Shown piece after piece: positions 40,876-49,451 of a stretch of 64,000 nucleotides of DNA. Made by a program: the position numbers and the translations under genes. Below the pieces are notes generated by a model. It was not told the origin of the DNA. It worked only from the letters and a program-made list of their open reading frames with translations, and searched no databases. Position 1 is the first letter of the stretch; each line of letters starts with the position of its first letter. This DNA comes from Flavobacterium sp. LC2016-13 (GTDB taxonomy: Bacteria > Bacteroidota > Bacteroidia > Flavobacteriales > Flavobacteriaceae). The stretch covers positions 124,001 to 188,000 of the forward strand of contig NZ_WMDQ01000001.1 in the NCBI RefSeq assembly GCF_009707955.1. The letters are read 5' to 3'.

Positions 40876-43266
40876 TTATCTAAGATGTAATGAATTATAT
40901 TTACCAAATTTCTTAACAAACTGGTTATATTTAAAATCTATGGTTCTAATATACTTTTCATTAATGACAATCTCATTATAAATTTTTTTGATTTCAAATG
41001 CATAAAGTTTATCTCCATTTCCACGATATATTATGTCGTATGCATAACAAAGATCATTTAAAAGTTTAAAATAAGTTAAATCTTTTATTTTTAATCGATG
41101 AAAAACCTCTACCGCATCTTCTAAATATCTAACTGCTCTTTTAGGATCTTTAAGGGTAAAAGATAAAAAAACTCCAAACAACCAATTTAATGAACCATAG
41201 GATTTAGTATTTTTTATATACGAATAATAAAAGTCTGTTGCCTCAATAGCCTCTTCATAAGAGTTTGAAATAATATCAGTAAGACCTATCTTGTCTTCCT
41301 CAGCAATTATTTTAAGAAACAATTGTAACGTTCTTGCTTTCTGAAATTTAACATATGGATGAGAAGTCATTTTCTCGTTCTTTTCAAATTCTTTTTTAAT
41401 TCTTGACAGTTCAACTACAATGTTAGAATCAACAGCATCTTTAGCACTAGGAAATAAAGCAAACGACGACGCTATTGCAATCTCATCAATTTTAGTTTTT
41501 GGCATCCAATCGTCCATGATCCCCTGTAAAATAGGGACTTTCCTTTTAGATTCCTCTAACTTTTCTAATTCTTTATTTAGATTTTTCTGATATGTATCTA
41601 TTTTTTGCTTAATTTCCTTCTTTTCTATCTTACCTGGTAAGTATTTTATAAAAATAAATTTATTAGCAAATTCATTTAATGAATAAGATTCACCTCGCTT
41701 TTCTAATATTATTTTAGTTGTTAAAAAATTGCACATATATTCGATAGAACTGATGCTTTTATTAGAAAGTACACTAATTGAATATAAATCAATTGGGTAT
41801 TCATTTATAGAAATTACTTTTAGCATGTCAATTGGCTGATGCCCTTCAGATTCTAAAAATGAAATTGCTTGACCAATATTATTTTTATACATAAAGTCTG
41901 CTATTATTTCTATATTACTTGATTCGATATTTATCAAATCGTTTAGTATTTCTTTAATGGTAGTTCCATTTTTTAACATTTCTATTGATAAGACAAGAAT
42001 TAAAGTATTCCCTTTAGAATATTTAATAAGTTGTTTTTTTTCTAGCTCTAAAATTTCAACATTATAATTATTTGAAGTAATAAATTCATCTATGAATTTA
42101 ACACCAGATTCAATTTCCTTAAATTCTTTTAAATGAATTTTATCTTCGCACGGTTCTTCATTTCTGGATGTTAAAACATATTGAATAGTTCTTGGCGACT
42201 GTTTTATAAATTCAAAAAAAAGCATTTTATCATCTATAGATATAGTTTCAAAATTATCAATAATCACTAAGCCTTTTTTTAATTGAAATTCATCAAGGTG
42301 TGATATATTCAAATCATTGAAAAGTTTTGATTTGAAATCTACAAATGAATCTATCTGTTTCTTTATTTCATTTATATATAGCTTTCCTGAAGTTTCTGAA
42401 AAAGTTAATATTTCTTCCTTACTTGTATAAAATAGTAAAAAATCTAAATCTGTTTTATTAGCATTATCAAATATTTCTTTTATTGTTTGATAAATAAAAT
42501 CTAATATCAAAGCAGTCTTTCCGATACCCCCATAACCATAAATAATAACAGATCCTGATTTTCTATATCCTACTTTCTTACCGAAAATTAATTCATTTAA
42601 GATAATTAGCTCAGCATCTCTACAAATTAATTTTTTGTGATTAAAACTTATATTATCGAGATTATGAATTTTTAAAGGATTTAATTCAATATTATCAATA
42701 AATTCTTCAATTTTTAACGCTAGCTCCTTTTTAGAAACAAACCAATACATCGAGTCATCGATATTTAAAAGTTGTTTTCTAATAAAACTTACCACTTCTT
42801 TTGCTTGTGTGACAATAATTTTACTAGATGCTGGATGCGAAAGACTATTTCTGATGAGATAATATTTTGAAGAATAATCCTTAAACTCTTCTATAGTAGA
42901 AAAGCTTTTAGATAAATCTTTAAAACAATCATTATAGAAAAAATTTACATATTCAATTATTTCACTAACATATGGAACAGTATGTTCTTTATAATCTTTA
43001 TTTAAAAGGTCATCATTGCAATCCTCTATTGCAGAATAGAATGTTGCAACTTCTGATTCAATTTTTGTTAATTTGTTTTTATATTTATGAGTATATACAA
43101 TTGAACTCATTTGAAAAGAGCTATTAAGCTTATTTATGGCAATACTAAAATCAGATATAGTTGGATATTTCATTTTTAATACAGAAACAATATGGCTTCT
43201 GTAGGCAACTTCAAATGATTTTACTATTTCGTCTAATTTAAAACAATTACTTATTGATAAATACAT
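40876..43266 (-). CDS. HEPN-STAND ATPase, candidate abortive-infection effector
   Basis: The 796-residue protein has an N-terminal helical domain with R139-N140-S-L-S-H144, the RNxxxH signature of HEPN ribonucleases. A STAND NTPase core follows, with a P-loop at residues 244-251 (GYGGIGKT), a Walker B region (KGLVIIDNFETIS) and a sensor-like TSRNE. The C-terminal 250 residues are helical and TPR-like, a plausible ligand sensor. STAND proteins with nuclease effectors are a known anti-phage design. It is a single gene between 43-bp direct repeats, suggesting insertion as a unit. Confidence 0.75.
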   Translation of the reverse strand: MYLSISNCFKLDEIVKSFEVAYRSHIVSVLKMKYPTISDFSIAINKLNSSFQMSSIVYTHKYKNKLTKIESEVATFYSAIEDCNDDLLNKDYKEHTVPYVSEIIEYVNFFYNDCFKDLSKSFSTIEEFKDYSSKYYLIRNSLSHPASSKIIVTQAKEVVSFIRKQLLNIDDSMYWFVSKKELALKIEEFIDNIELNPLKIHNLDNISFNHKKLICRDAELIILNELIFGKKVGYRKSGSVIIYGYGGIGKTALILDFIYQTIKEIFDNANKTDLDFLLFYTSKEEILTFSETSGKLYINEIKKQIDSFVDFKSKLFNDLNISHLDEFQLKKGLVIIDNFETISIDDKMLFFEFIKQSPRTIQYVLTSRNEEPCEDKIHLKEFKEIESGVKFIDEFITSNNYNVEILELEKKQLIKYSKGNTLILVLSIEMLKNGTTIKEILNDLINIESSNIEIIADFMYKNNIGQAISFLESEGHQPIDMLKVISINEYPIDLYSISVLSNKSISSIEYMCNFLTTKIILEKRGESYSLNEFANKFIFIKYLPGKIEKKEIKQKIDTYQKNLNKELEKLEESKRKVPILQGIMDDWMPKTKIDEIAIASSFALFPSAKDAVDSNIVVELSRIKKEFEKNEKMTSHPYVKFQKARTLQLFLKIIAEEDKIGLTDIISNSYEEAIEATDFYYSYIKNTKSYGSLNWLFGVFLSFTLKDPKRAVRYLEDAVEVFHRLKIKDLTYFKLLNDLCYAYDIIYRGNGDKLYAFEIKKIYNEIVINEKYIRTIDFKYNQFVKKFGKYNSLHLR

Positions 43267-43570
43267 AATATTTAGTTAATGCCTAAAGTGAAAATTTACA
43301 ATGCCCTTTTGCATTGAACTGTAAACGTCGCGCTTATAAATTAAAAAACAACGAGTATAAACACCTGTTTTAAAATAATTAGAAGAAACTAATATTGAAT
43401 ATTTACTATTCATCATTCATTGAATGACCTGAAATAGATTAGCAAAAAGAAATTTTTATAGCCTTTAGAGGTTAAAAATATAAGTCATAAGTTAAAAATA
43501 AGCATTTACTAAGATGACAAACCTCATACAGGTTTATTAAAGGATTCTTTCTAAGGAACTGTGATGAATT

Positions 43571-43613
43571 TCTTCAAATCATTCATAAAATGGATCGAGA
43601 ATTGTCTCGTTAG
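43571..43613. repeat. Direct repeat right of HEPN-STAND gene
   Basis: Same orientation as 40673-40715; differences are clustered in short blocks (CATG/TTCA and CTTT/TCGT). Confidence 0.6.
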
Positions 43614-43671
43614 GGCTAATTAAACGGCTTTTTATTCTTCTTGATATTTAATTTAATTTCGTCACAAAGTT

Positions 43672-43770
43672 CGGGAATCGCTTGCGGGCGCTAGCAAAAA
43701 ATTCCCCCATAAATACAGGAAAAAATCCTGCTATATTGCGTTGCTTTTTGCGCTTGATAAGCAATTCCGG
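43672..43770. repeat. Long imperfect stem-loop upstream of radC
   Basis: CGGGAATCGCTTGCGGGCGC (43672-43691) faces GCGCTTGATAAGCAATTCCG (43750-43769) as an imperfect inverted repeat with unpaired bases. It lies right before the radC-like gene and may be a regulatory leader or an att site. Confidence 0.4.
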
Positions 43771-43797
43771 GCAGATGTTCCATAATTAATTAAAAAT

Positions 43798-44271
43798 ATG
43801 GAAATTATGGAAACTTTAAATCAAAACTGGCAGACTGTATCTGAAATTGAACTGATCTACAAAGCAAAAGTAAAAAGTTCAGAAAGACCTCAAATTAAAT
43901 CTTCCACAGACGGATACAAGTTGGTTCTTTCAACTTTGGATTATAATAAATTAGAATTCTTCGAGCAGTTCAAGGTATTACTTATAAATAAAGCTCACAA
44001 AGCACTTGGAATTTACGAAATCTCTTCCGGAGGAATTGCAGGAACCGTGGTAGACCTTAGACTAATATTCTCCGCAGCTCTTAAGGCAAATACTACATCA
44101 CTCATGATGATTCACAATCATCCTTCAGGAAACCTTACAGCCTCTGAAGCCGATAAACAGATAACTAGAAAAGTAAAAAAAGCCGGAAAACTTCTTGATA
44201 TCACATTACTGGATTCATTAATTATAACTTCCGAATCATATTACTCCTTTGATGATGAAGGCGCTTTATAA
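43798..44271 (+). CDS. radC: RadC-like JAB/JAMM-domain protein
   Basis: The 157-residue protein has the JAMM signature MIHNHPSGNLTASEAD (H-x-H, then S and D), preceded by YEISSGGIAGTVVDLR. It is the JAB domain alone, lacking the N-terminal helix-hairpin-helix of full RadC. Such short radC genes are common in Bacteroidota mobile islands, often as singletons. The substrate is unknown, and a DNA-repair role is not established for the family. It starts 28 bp after a long stem-loop (43672-43770). Confidence 0.8.
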   Translation: MEIMETLNQNWQTVSEIELIYKAKVKSSERPQIKSSTDGYKLVLSTLDYNKLEFFEQFKVLLINKAHKALGIYEISSGGIAGTVVDLRLIFSAALKANTTSLMMIHNHPSGNLTASEADKQITRKVKKAGKLLDITLLDSLIITSESYYSFDDEGAL

Positions 44272-44339
44272 GCGCTTTTATCAGCAATGACCATCTTTAA
44301 AAAGATTTTTACACAAATTACAGAAGTGTCCATTCTTAA

Positions 44340-44388
44340 ATTGTAATTTCAATTAAGCCTATTGCCCAAATCCGTTGTAGTGGCTGTT
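44340..44388 (-). repeat. Cassette palindrome fragment (3' of 44349 gene)
   Basis: CAATTAAGCCTATTGCC and ATTGCCCAAATCCG-TGTAGTGGCTGT match the family at 28232 and 29063. The second block has 25 of 27 matches. It overlaps the 3' end of the gene. Confidence 0.5.
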
Positions 44389-44858
44389 TTTTTTCTGTTG
44401 CGATTTCTGATTTCTGTTACAATTGCAGGCAAAATTCCAAAGATTACACTTGAAATAAATATCAAATCATAGTTTAAATCATTAAAATCCAAAACTCTTT
44501 TTCCGTCATTACAAGCTGTGCATTCTATTAGTTTTCCATTACTGTCTATAAAACAAAAGATGATCGTTGAAATTATTAAAAATGATATTCCCAAAATCAT
44601 ATTTCTAAAGCGTTGTTTTTTAGATTGTCTTTTTAACAATACAAAAATTGAAACTAAAAAGATTAAAAAAGCTGAAATAAATTCACCACTTACAAAGTGT
44701 AAATATTTTCCATGATTTTCAAACGAAATTTTATTTTCAGTTAGCAACTCATACAAATTTTGGATGAATTGTCTATAATTCTCTTCGTATACAAAAGCAA
44801 ACAAAGTCAAAAAATAGGCAACGATTATTCCAATTAATACTTTGAAAAATATTCTCAT
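44349..44858 (-). CDS. Small membrane protein, cassette gene
   Basis: The 169-residue protein has four hydrophobic segments (VLIGIIVAYFLTLFAFVY, YLHFVSGEFISAFLIFL, LGISFLIISTIIFCF, and LIFISSVIFGILPAIV) and a basic tail, so it is an integral membrane protein. No family is recognised. The 3' end runs into a palindrome fragment like those of the 26-30 kb cassettes, and its 5' side has a second-type fragment (44891-44938). It therefore belongs to the same cassette collection, separated from it by the RHS and HEPN-STAND genes. Confidence 0.55.
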   Translation of the reverse strand: MRIFFKVLIGIIVAYFLTLFAFVYEENYRQFIQNLYELLTENKISFENHGKYLHFVSGEFISAFLIFLVSIFVLLKRQSKKQRFRNMILGISFLIISTIIFCFIDSNGKLIECTACNDGKRVLDFNDLNYDLIFISSVIFGILPAIVTEIRNRNRKKTATTTDLGNRLN

Positions 44859-44887
44859 TTATAGATATTTGTTTGACGCTTGCCACT

Positions 44888-44940
44888 AAAGTTCTGGCGC
44901 TTGGTGAGGTTAGGATTAAAGATGCGAGATTTTTCGGTGT
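44888..44940 (-). repeat. Cassette palindrome fragment, second family
   Basis: The 48 bases at 44891-44938 match 29871-29918 at 44 positions (GTTCTGGCGCTTGG, then GATTAAAGATG, then GAGATTTTTCGG). The other arm of the palindrome is not seen, so it is a truncated site. Confidence 0.5.
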
Positions 44941-45037
44941 TTCATTTTCAAATCTTGCATGAATAAATCCAAATTGAAATCTTTTAGCTTATACTTTTTA
45001 ATAATTAATGGTACTTCTTCTATTATTTTTCGACATA

Positions 45038-45373
45038 TTATTTTTGCTTATCATCGATGCTAGCATCTGAAGTGAAATAATAATCTAACATTATGTCAAT
45101 ATTTAGAGTCTTATCTTTTTTACTCATACGAATACGTTGTTTAAAATTATACTCCGGGCTTCTGCACATTAATACAATACCAATATCTGACAAATCGCTT
45201 CCATAATTCTTAAAATGAAGCCAATCTTCAAGTTCTCTAGGATAAAAACTTAATTCTCCAAGTTTACATTCGTAGTTCGAATCTGAAACAATTGTAAATC
45301 TCATTTTGCTCTGGGGTTTGCTTAATATTTCTCCTGACTTATTTACATGTGGGACAAAACCACACAAAGTCAA
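45038..45373 (-). CDS. Hypothetical cytoplasmic protein, cassette-type
   Basis: The 111-residue protein has no signal or membrane segment and no recognised domain. It contains FTIVSDSNYECKLGEL and ELEDWLHFKNYGSD. The 3' side leads to the truncated second-type palindrome at 44888-44940, so it may be the gene of the next cassette. Function unknown. The ATG at 45371-45373 is the only reasonable start, as no in-frame upstream ATG is near. Confidence 0.45.
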   Translation of the reverse strand: MTLCGFVPHVNKSGEILSKPQSKMRFTIVSDSNYECKLGELSFYPRELEDWLHFKNYGSDLSDIGIVLMCRSPEYNFKQRIRMSKKDKTLNIDIMLDYYFTSDASIDDKQK

Positions 45374-45591
45374 GCAAATTTGGGTAGATATGTATGATAA
45401 ATTTCACACATTATTTATTTTTCAAATATATATATTTTTCACTACAAACTATCAAAGGGACTTTTAATTTGATTGATACTTTTTGGCACTTGTATGGCTA
45501 GCTATTCAAAAAAAAAAGTAGAAAAAATATTAAGATGCGCATGCTAAAATACGGTAATAATCCAAGATAATCTGGTTAGATATTTGAATGC

Positions 45592-45603
45592 TTCCCGCTA
45601 CTA
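45592..45603. repeat. tRNA-3'-end-like repeat, copy 1
   Basis: TTCCCGCTACTA is repeated exactly at 45962-45973 and approximately at 46074-46085. Copy 1 lacks the T-arm sequence that precedes copy 2. Confidence 0.5.
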
Positions 45604-45609
45604 AAAAAA

Positions 45610-45638
45610 AACACCACTTGAAAAAGTTGGTGTTTTTT
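45610..45638 (+). terminator. Terminator upstream of GIY-YIG gene
   Basis: AACACCACTT pairs with AAGTTGGTGTT with a bulge, followed by a T run; 23 bp before the GIY-YIG start. Confidence 0.6.
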
Positions 45639-45660
45639 TCGTTTATAGCACTTTTATCAT

Positions 45661-45915
45661 ATGAAAGAATTTGTAGTTTACATACTTTACTCAGGAAAAT
45701 TCAAAAAAAACTATACTGGTTATACTTCTAATTTAATTGAAAGATTTAAATCTCATAATTTCCTTGAAACAAAAGGTTATACTTTAAAATTTAGACCTTG
45801 GGTTGTAATTTATGTCGAATTTTTCAACTCCAAATCTGATGCTATGAAAAAAGAAAAATATTTGAAAGCAGGAATTGGAAGAGAATTTATAAAAAGTCTT
45901 ATTCAACAATTATAG
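45661..45915 (+). CDS. GIY-YIG family endonuclease (small, stand-alone)
   Basis: The 84-residue protein matches the GIY-YIG pattern: YVVYILYSG-like start (FVVYILYSGKFKKN), YTGYTSNLIERFKSHN, and the C-terminal KKEKYLKAGIGREFIKSL. Small GIY-YIG proteins of this size are numerous in Flavobacterium and have unknown targets. The gene is flanked by tRNA-3'-end-like repeats: the exact TTCCCGCTACTA before (45592) and after it (45962). This suggests it mobilises with or inserts into tRNA ends. The activity is assumed from the fold. Confidence 0.85.
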   Translation: MKEFVVYILYSGKFKKNYTGYTSNLIERFKSHNFLETKGYTLKFRPWVVIYVEFFNSKSDAMKKEKYLKAGIGREFIKSLIQQL

Positions 45916-45929
45916 CTAGTCGAACTCAT

Positions 45930-45973
45930 ATCCGCCGCGGCGGACACAGGTTCGAGTCCTGTTCCCGCTACTA
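45930..45973 (+). other. tRNA-3'-end-like fragment, copy 2
   Basis: It contains a perfect palindrome TCCGCCGCGGCGGA (45931-45944), a T-arm (ACAGG, loop TTCGAGT, CCTGT at 45946-45962) and an acceptor-like TCCCGCTA. No matching 5' acceptor, D-arm or anticodon stem is found upstream, so it is not a complete tRNA gene. A diverged third copy lies at 46041-46085. Confidence 0.55.
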
Positions 45974-45978
45974 AGACA

Positions 45979-46006
45979 AAGCTTCAGAGAAATCTGAAGC
46001 TTTTTT
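45979..46006 (+). terminator. Terminator after the tRNA-end fragment
   Basis: Perfect 10-bp stem AAGCTTCAGA/TCTGAAGCTT with a 4-base loop and a following T run. It matches the position of a tRNA terminator. Confidence 0.65.
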
Positions 46007-46040
46007 CATTTAAAACTTCTTCTCGTACTTATTTATATCA

Positions 46041-46085
46041 TATCCGTCACGGCGGACACAGGTTCGAGTACTCTTCCCTATACTA
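46041..46085 (+). other. tRNA-3'-end-like fragment, copy 3 (diverged)
   Basis: ATATCCGTCACGGCGGA, then ACACAGGTTCGAGTA, then TTCCCTATACTAA repeats the order of copy 2 with several changes that break the T-stem. It looks like a decayed duplicate left by an earlier event. Confidence 0.5.
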
Positions 46086-46230
46086 ATTAAAACTTCAGAA
46101 AAATCCAGAGCCTATTTATTTTAATCCTAAGCAATCCTGAAGTTTCGGAAGAAGAACTACAACAATTCTTATATCTTTACATTTATAAAAAATCAATTTT
46201 GCAAAGTTCATCAAAGTTGAATTAAAAAAA

Positions 46231-46257
46231 AACCGTCCTTAAAAAAGAACGGTTTTT
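46231..46257 (-). terminator. Terminator after 46279 gene
   Basis: AACCGTCCTT pairs with AAGAACGGTT, one mismatch, T run on the minus strand, 21 bp past the stop. Confidence 0.65.
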
Positions 46258-46278
46258 ATTATTTTGAAGCAATACGGC

Positions 46279-46584
46279 CTACGCCATAAACAAAGCATAT
46301 TTATTATAATTGTATAAAACCAAATCATAAGGCACTAATTTTGGTGCAATTTTTTCAGAAGATTCATTGAATTTGATTCCGTGATGCTTTCTGAATAAGT
46401 AGATCTCTTTTAAGCAATTCGACAAACTTTGATGAATTGATGTTGTAAAAGTTGGCAATTGCTTATCGCCTACCAATAAATCAATCTGATAATTAGAACT
46501 ACTTTTAGAAAGATTGTTTCCAATAATTCTTATCGTAAATGTTGTAGATTTTCCGTATTGTTCACCTTGATACTGTACTACCAT
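46279..46584 (-). CDS. Conserved-type hypothetical protein (small)
   Basis: The 101-residue protein has no signal peptide and no domain that I recognise. It contains STTFTIRIIGNNLSKSS and SIHQSLSNCLKEIYLFRKHHG, a mix of beta and helix. The gene has its own terminator and lies at the left end of the block I treat as stable chromosome. Its function is unknown. Confidence 0.55.
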   Translation of the reverse strand: MVVQYQGEQYGKSTTFTIRIIGNNLSKSSSNYQIDLLVGDKQLPTFTTSIHQSLSNCLKEIYLFRKHHGIKFNESSEKIAPKLVPYDLVLYNYNKYALFMA

Positions 46585-46772
46585 AATTTTAGTATTAAAA
46601 GTTTAAATTAATTTTTTGGCTTCAATTTATTTCTTTGCTGAATTCGATATTAAAGTTATGAAAAAAAGTAAATTGTTTTACAAACTGACCTTAATATATC
46701 AAATTCGCACAAATGTACTATAATTCTATTTTCCAAAAAAAATCATTCTATAGAAAACTTTGCGCCATAAAA

Positions 46773-46796
46773 AAAACCGTAACGAATTACGGTTTT
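46773..46796 (-). terminator. Terminator after LRR gene
   Basis: Perfect 10-bp stem AAAACCGTAA/TTACGGTTTT with a 4-base loop; minus-strand T run; 36 bp past the stop. Confidence 0.7.
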
Positions 46797-46831
46797 AATA
46801 ATTAACTGATAGTAATTTTAATTCATAAGCA

Positions 46832-47476
46832 TTATTCATTTTTGGTTATTAGTGTGGTTTCTTTTTCAGTATTTATTTCTATTAAAAATGGATTTCCGTT
46901 TTCGTCAAACATCGTCATATTTAAAGCATCTAACGAAATTAAATCTTTAGAGGCACTTCCTTTAAAATGATTATAAGAAAGATTCATTTCAGACAAATTA
47001 TGCAATTTTTCAAGTTCTTTCGGAATCCCTCCTTCAAAATTATTATCAAATAAACTCAAATTTTGCAACGCTTGAAAATTAATTATTTCAGGACTCAAAT
47101 TGCCCGAGAATTTATTATTATTTAAAAGTAATATTTTTAAAGTTGATATTGTATATAATGAACCTGGCAAATTTCCCTGAAGTTCGTTCTTACTTAAACA
47201 AAGAATTTCTAAATTCTTTAATTCCCCTAATTCAAAAGGCAATTCTCCTTTTAAATTATTATCAGCTAAATTAATTGCAACTACTTTTCCGTTTTCTATC
47301 TGAACGCCATACCAAGTCGATACCGAAAGCGCTAAATTCCATTTTATTTTCCAATGCGATCCGTTTGTTGCATGGTAAAATTTAATTAAAGCATCTTTTT
47401 CTTTATCTGAAACAGTATTTGCATAAATATTCAGCGAAAAAACAAAAGTTAGAAAAAACAGGGCCAGGTTTTTCAT
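46832..47476 (-). CDS. Secreted leucine-rich repeat protein
   Basis: The 214-residue protein has a signal peptide (LALFFLTFVFSLNIYA) and five or six plant-type LRR units of about 24 residues (LADNNLKGELPFELGELKNL, LSKNELQGNLP, NNNKFSGNL, FDNNFEGGIPKELEKLHNL, LSYNHFKG). There is no sorting domain or lipobox. It lies on a single-gene transcript with its own terminator. A surface or periplasmic interaction role is likely but unproven. It is unrelated in sequence to the broken LRR lipoprotein at 27268-28150. Confidence 0.8.
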   Translation of the reverse strand: MKNLALFFLTFVFSLNIYANTVSDKEKDALIKFYHATNGSHWKIKWNLALSVSTWYGVQIENGKVVAINLADNNLKGELPFELGELKNLEILCLSKNELQGNLPGSLYTISTLKILLLNNNKFSGNLSPEIINFQALQNLSLFDNNFEGGIPKELEKLHNLSEMNLSYNHFKGSASKDLISLDALNMTMFDENGNPFLIEINTEKETTLITKNE

Positions 47477-47655
47477 AACAAGATTTGAGATTTGTTCTTA
47501 CTTACAAAACTATAAATTTTACAGACATTAAGAGTCAAATTTCGACAAACTGTTAATAAATATATTATTTGTATTATTTTTACTACTTTATTAAAGATTA
47601 AATAATATTCTTTTTTTGATTAAATTTGACTAACTAATTATAAAAACCTCATATT

Positions 47656-48144
47656 ATGGAAATTAACTTTATTGCATTATTACTTGCTGCAATCGTCACG
47701 CTTGTAGTAGGTTTTATTTGGTATCATCCAAATGTTTTTGGAACGATCTGGATGAAAGAAAACAATCTGACTCAGGAAGAACTTAAAACAGGAAACATGC
47801 TTAAAATTTTCGGATTAACGTATGTTTTTTCTTTGATGATTACAATGACATTAATGTCATTAACAATTCACCAATCTGGCGCTGTCGGAATGGTGGGCGG
47901 ACCACCTTTAATAGCTAATGCAAAACCATCGTTTCATGCTTTTATGGCAGATTACGGAACGGCTTATCGAACTTTTAAGCACGGAGCACTTCATGGTTTT
48001 CTGTCGGGATTATTTTTTGCTTTTCCGGTAATTGGTATTAATGCTTTATTCGAAAGAAAATCCTGGAAATACATTTTTATTCATGCTGGATTTTGGATCG
48101 TTACCTTGACTTTAATGGGCGGAATTGTTTGTGGATTTGCCTAA
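47656..48144 (+). CDS. DUF1761 family membrane protein
   Basis: The 162-residue protein has four hydrophobic helices (IALLLAAIVTLVVGFIWY, IFGLTYVFSLMITMTLMSL, LHGFLSGLFFAFPVIGI, FIHAGFWIVTLTLMGGIVC) and the DUF1761 pattern WYHPNVFGTIWMKE at the first loop. Its activity is unknown. A terminator follows at 48158-48192, so it is a single-gene unit. Confidence 0.8.
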   Translation: MEINFIALLLAAIVTLVVGFIWYHPNVFGTIWMKENNLTQEELKTGNMLKIFGLTYVFSLMITMTLMSLTIHQSGAVGMVGGPPLIANAKPSFHAFMADYGTAYRTFKHGALHGFLSGLFFAFPVIGINALFERKSWKYIFIHAGFWIVTLTLMGGIVCGFA

Positions 48145-48157
48145 AAAACATATAATC

Positions 48158-48192
48158 AAAGCCCGTTTGAACTGAAACCTCAAACGGGTTTT
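48158..48192 (+). terminator. Terminator after DUF1761 gene
   Basis: AAAGCCCGTTTGA pairs with TCAAACGGGTTTT, loop of 9 bases, T run after; 14 bp past the stop. Confidence 0.75.
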
Positions 48193-48262
48193 CTTAATAA
48201 TAACTTAAACCACATGAGTTATTATAAATATTATCTAATTTTGAAGAAATTAGCTCACACTT

Positions 48263-49411
48263 TTGACTACAACTTATTCTTTCGAAATATACAATAGCGC
48301 ATCATTACTACCTTTAGAATGGAATTCGCTTGCAACTGAAAATGTTTTCTTAACTCGGGAATATCTCGAAGTTCTTGAAAAATCTTCTCCGATAAATATG
48401 ATTTGTCATTTTATTGGAATTTTTAATGACGAGAAAAAACTTATTGGAATTGTTTTAACCCAGTTTTTATTTGCAGAAAAACTAGAATCTTTTGGAGAAC
48501 GCGATCAGTGTTTAAAAACTTCTGTCCGAAATTTTGCGCTTAAAAATTTTGCTTCGCATGTATTATTCGTTGGCAACAATATGCTAACGGGACAAAATGC
48601 TTTTGCTTTTGATGAAAATATAAAACAATCAAAAGGAATTAAGACACTTCACAAAGCCATAAATCAGCTTAAAAAAGATTTGAAAGCTGATGGAAAGAAA
48701 GTTCACATTACTAGTGTAAAAGATTTTACAGCTACAGAAATTGAACCTCTGCAAGCTGAATTTAAAAACAATTATACATTTTCGACGCAGCCCAATATGA
48801 TTTTCGAAATCAATACTAATTGGAAAACAGAGCAGGATTATATCGATGCTTTATCCAAGAAATATCGGGATCAATATAAACGTGCCCGAAAAAAATCTGA
48901 AGGAATAGAAAAGCAAAAAATGTCTTTATCTGATATTCAAAAGTATGAAGATGTTATTTACGACTTATATTTTCATGTGGCTAAAAATGCTCCTTTCAAT
49001 ACTTTTTTCCTGGCTCGAAATCACTTTAGTTTTTTTAAAGAAATCATGAAAGATGATTTTCTTTTTTACGGTTATTTTTTAAACGGAGAACTTATAGGTT
49101 TCAATACACTTATCAAAAACGGAAATGTAATGGATACTTATTTTCTAGGTTACGACGAAAGCATACAGCGCGAGAAAATGCTTTACTTAAATATGCTTTA
49201 CGACATGATTGCCTACTCTATTAATCAAGGTTTTGAAGAAATTGTTTTTGCGAGAACTGCACTTGAAATTAAAAGTTCTGTTGGTGCAAAACCTGTAAAA
49301 ATGTACGGTTTAATTACACATAGCAATGCTTTGATCAATCATAACATTGCTCGTTTCTTTAATTATCTTGAGCCTAAAACAGATTGGCAGGAACGTAATC
49401 CTTTTAAATAA
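48263..49411 (+). CDS. GNAT/FemAB-like acyltransferase-fold protein
   Basis: The start is the TTG at 48263: an in-frame stop lies 21 bases upstream and no ATG is near. The 382-residue product resembles the peptidoglycan-bridge or GNAT group, with YRDQYKRARKKSEGI, then FFYGYFLNGELIGFNTLIKNGNVMDTYFLGYD, the typical acceptor-binding core. No signal peptide is present. The substrate is not known; amino-acyl or acyl transfer is the family-based guess. It is separated by a short gap from the next gene, which points the other way. Confidence 0.65.
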   Translation: MTTTYSFEIYNSASLLPLEWNSLATENVFLTREYLEVLEKSSPINMICHFIGIFNDEKKLIGIVLTQFLFAEKLESFGERDQCLKTSVRNFALKNFASHVLFVGNNMLTGQNAFAFDENIKQSKGIKTLHKAINQLKKDLKADGKKVHITSVKDFTATEIEPLQAEFKNNYTFSTQPNMIFEINTNWKTEQDYIDALSKKYRDQYKRARKKSEGIEKQKMSLSDIQKYEDVIYDLYFHVAKNAPFNTFFLARNHFSFFKEIMKDDFLFYGYFLNGELIGFNTLIKNGNVMDTYFLGYDESIQREKMLYLNMLYDMIAYSINQGFEEIVFARTALEIKSSVGAKPVKMYGLITHSNALINHNIARFFNYLEPKTDWQERNPFK

Positions 49412-49451
49412 TTAAATTCATTATTATGCAAAATTAGATATACTTTCTTTT

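Larger units (their letters stand above)
43267..43797. other. Intergenic region with repeat and hairpin before radC
   Basis: No gene is seen. It contains the right copy of the 43-bp direct repeat (43571-43613) and a long stem-loop at 43672-43770 ending 28 bp before the radC-like start. Confidence 0.5.

Noticed and set aside
45930..46085. Complete tRNA gene
   Set aside because: Only T-arm and acceptor 3' end are present; no D-arm, anticodon arm or 5' acceptor can be drawn.
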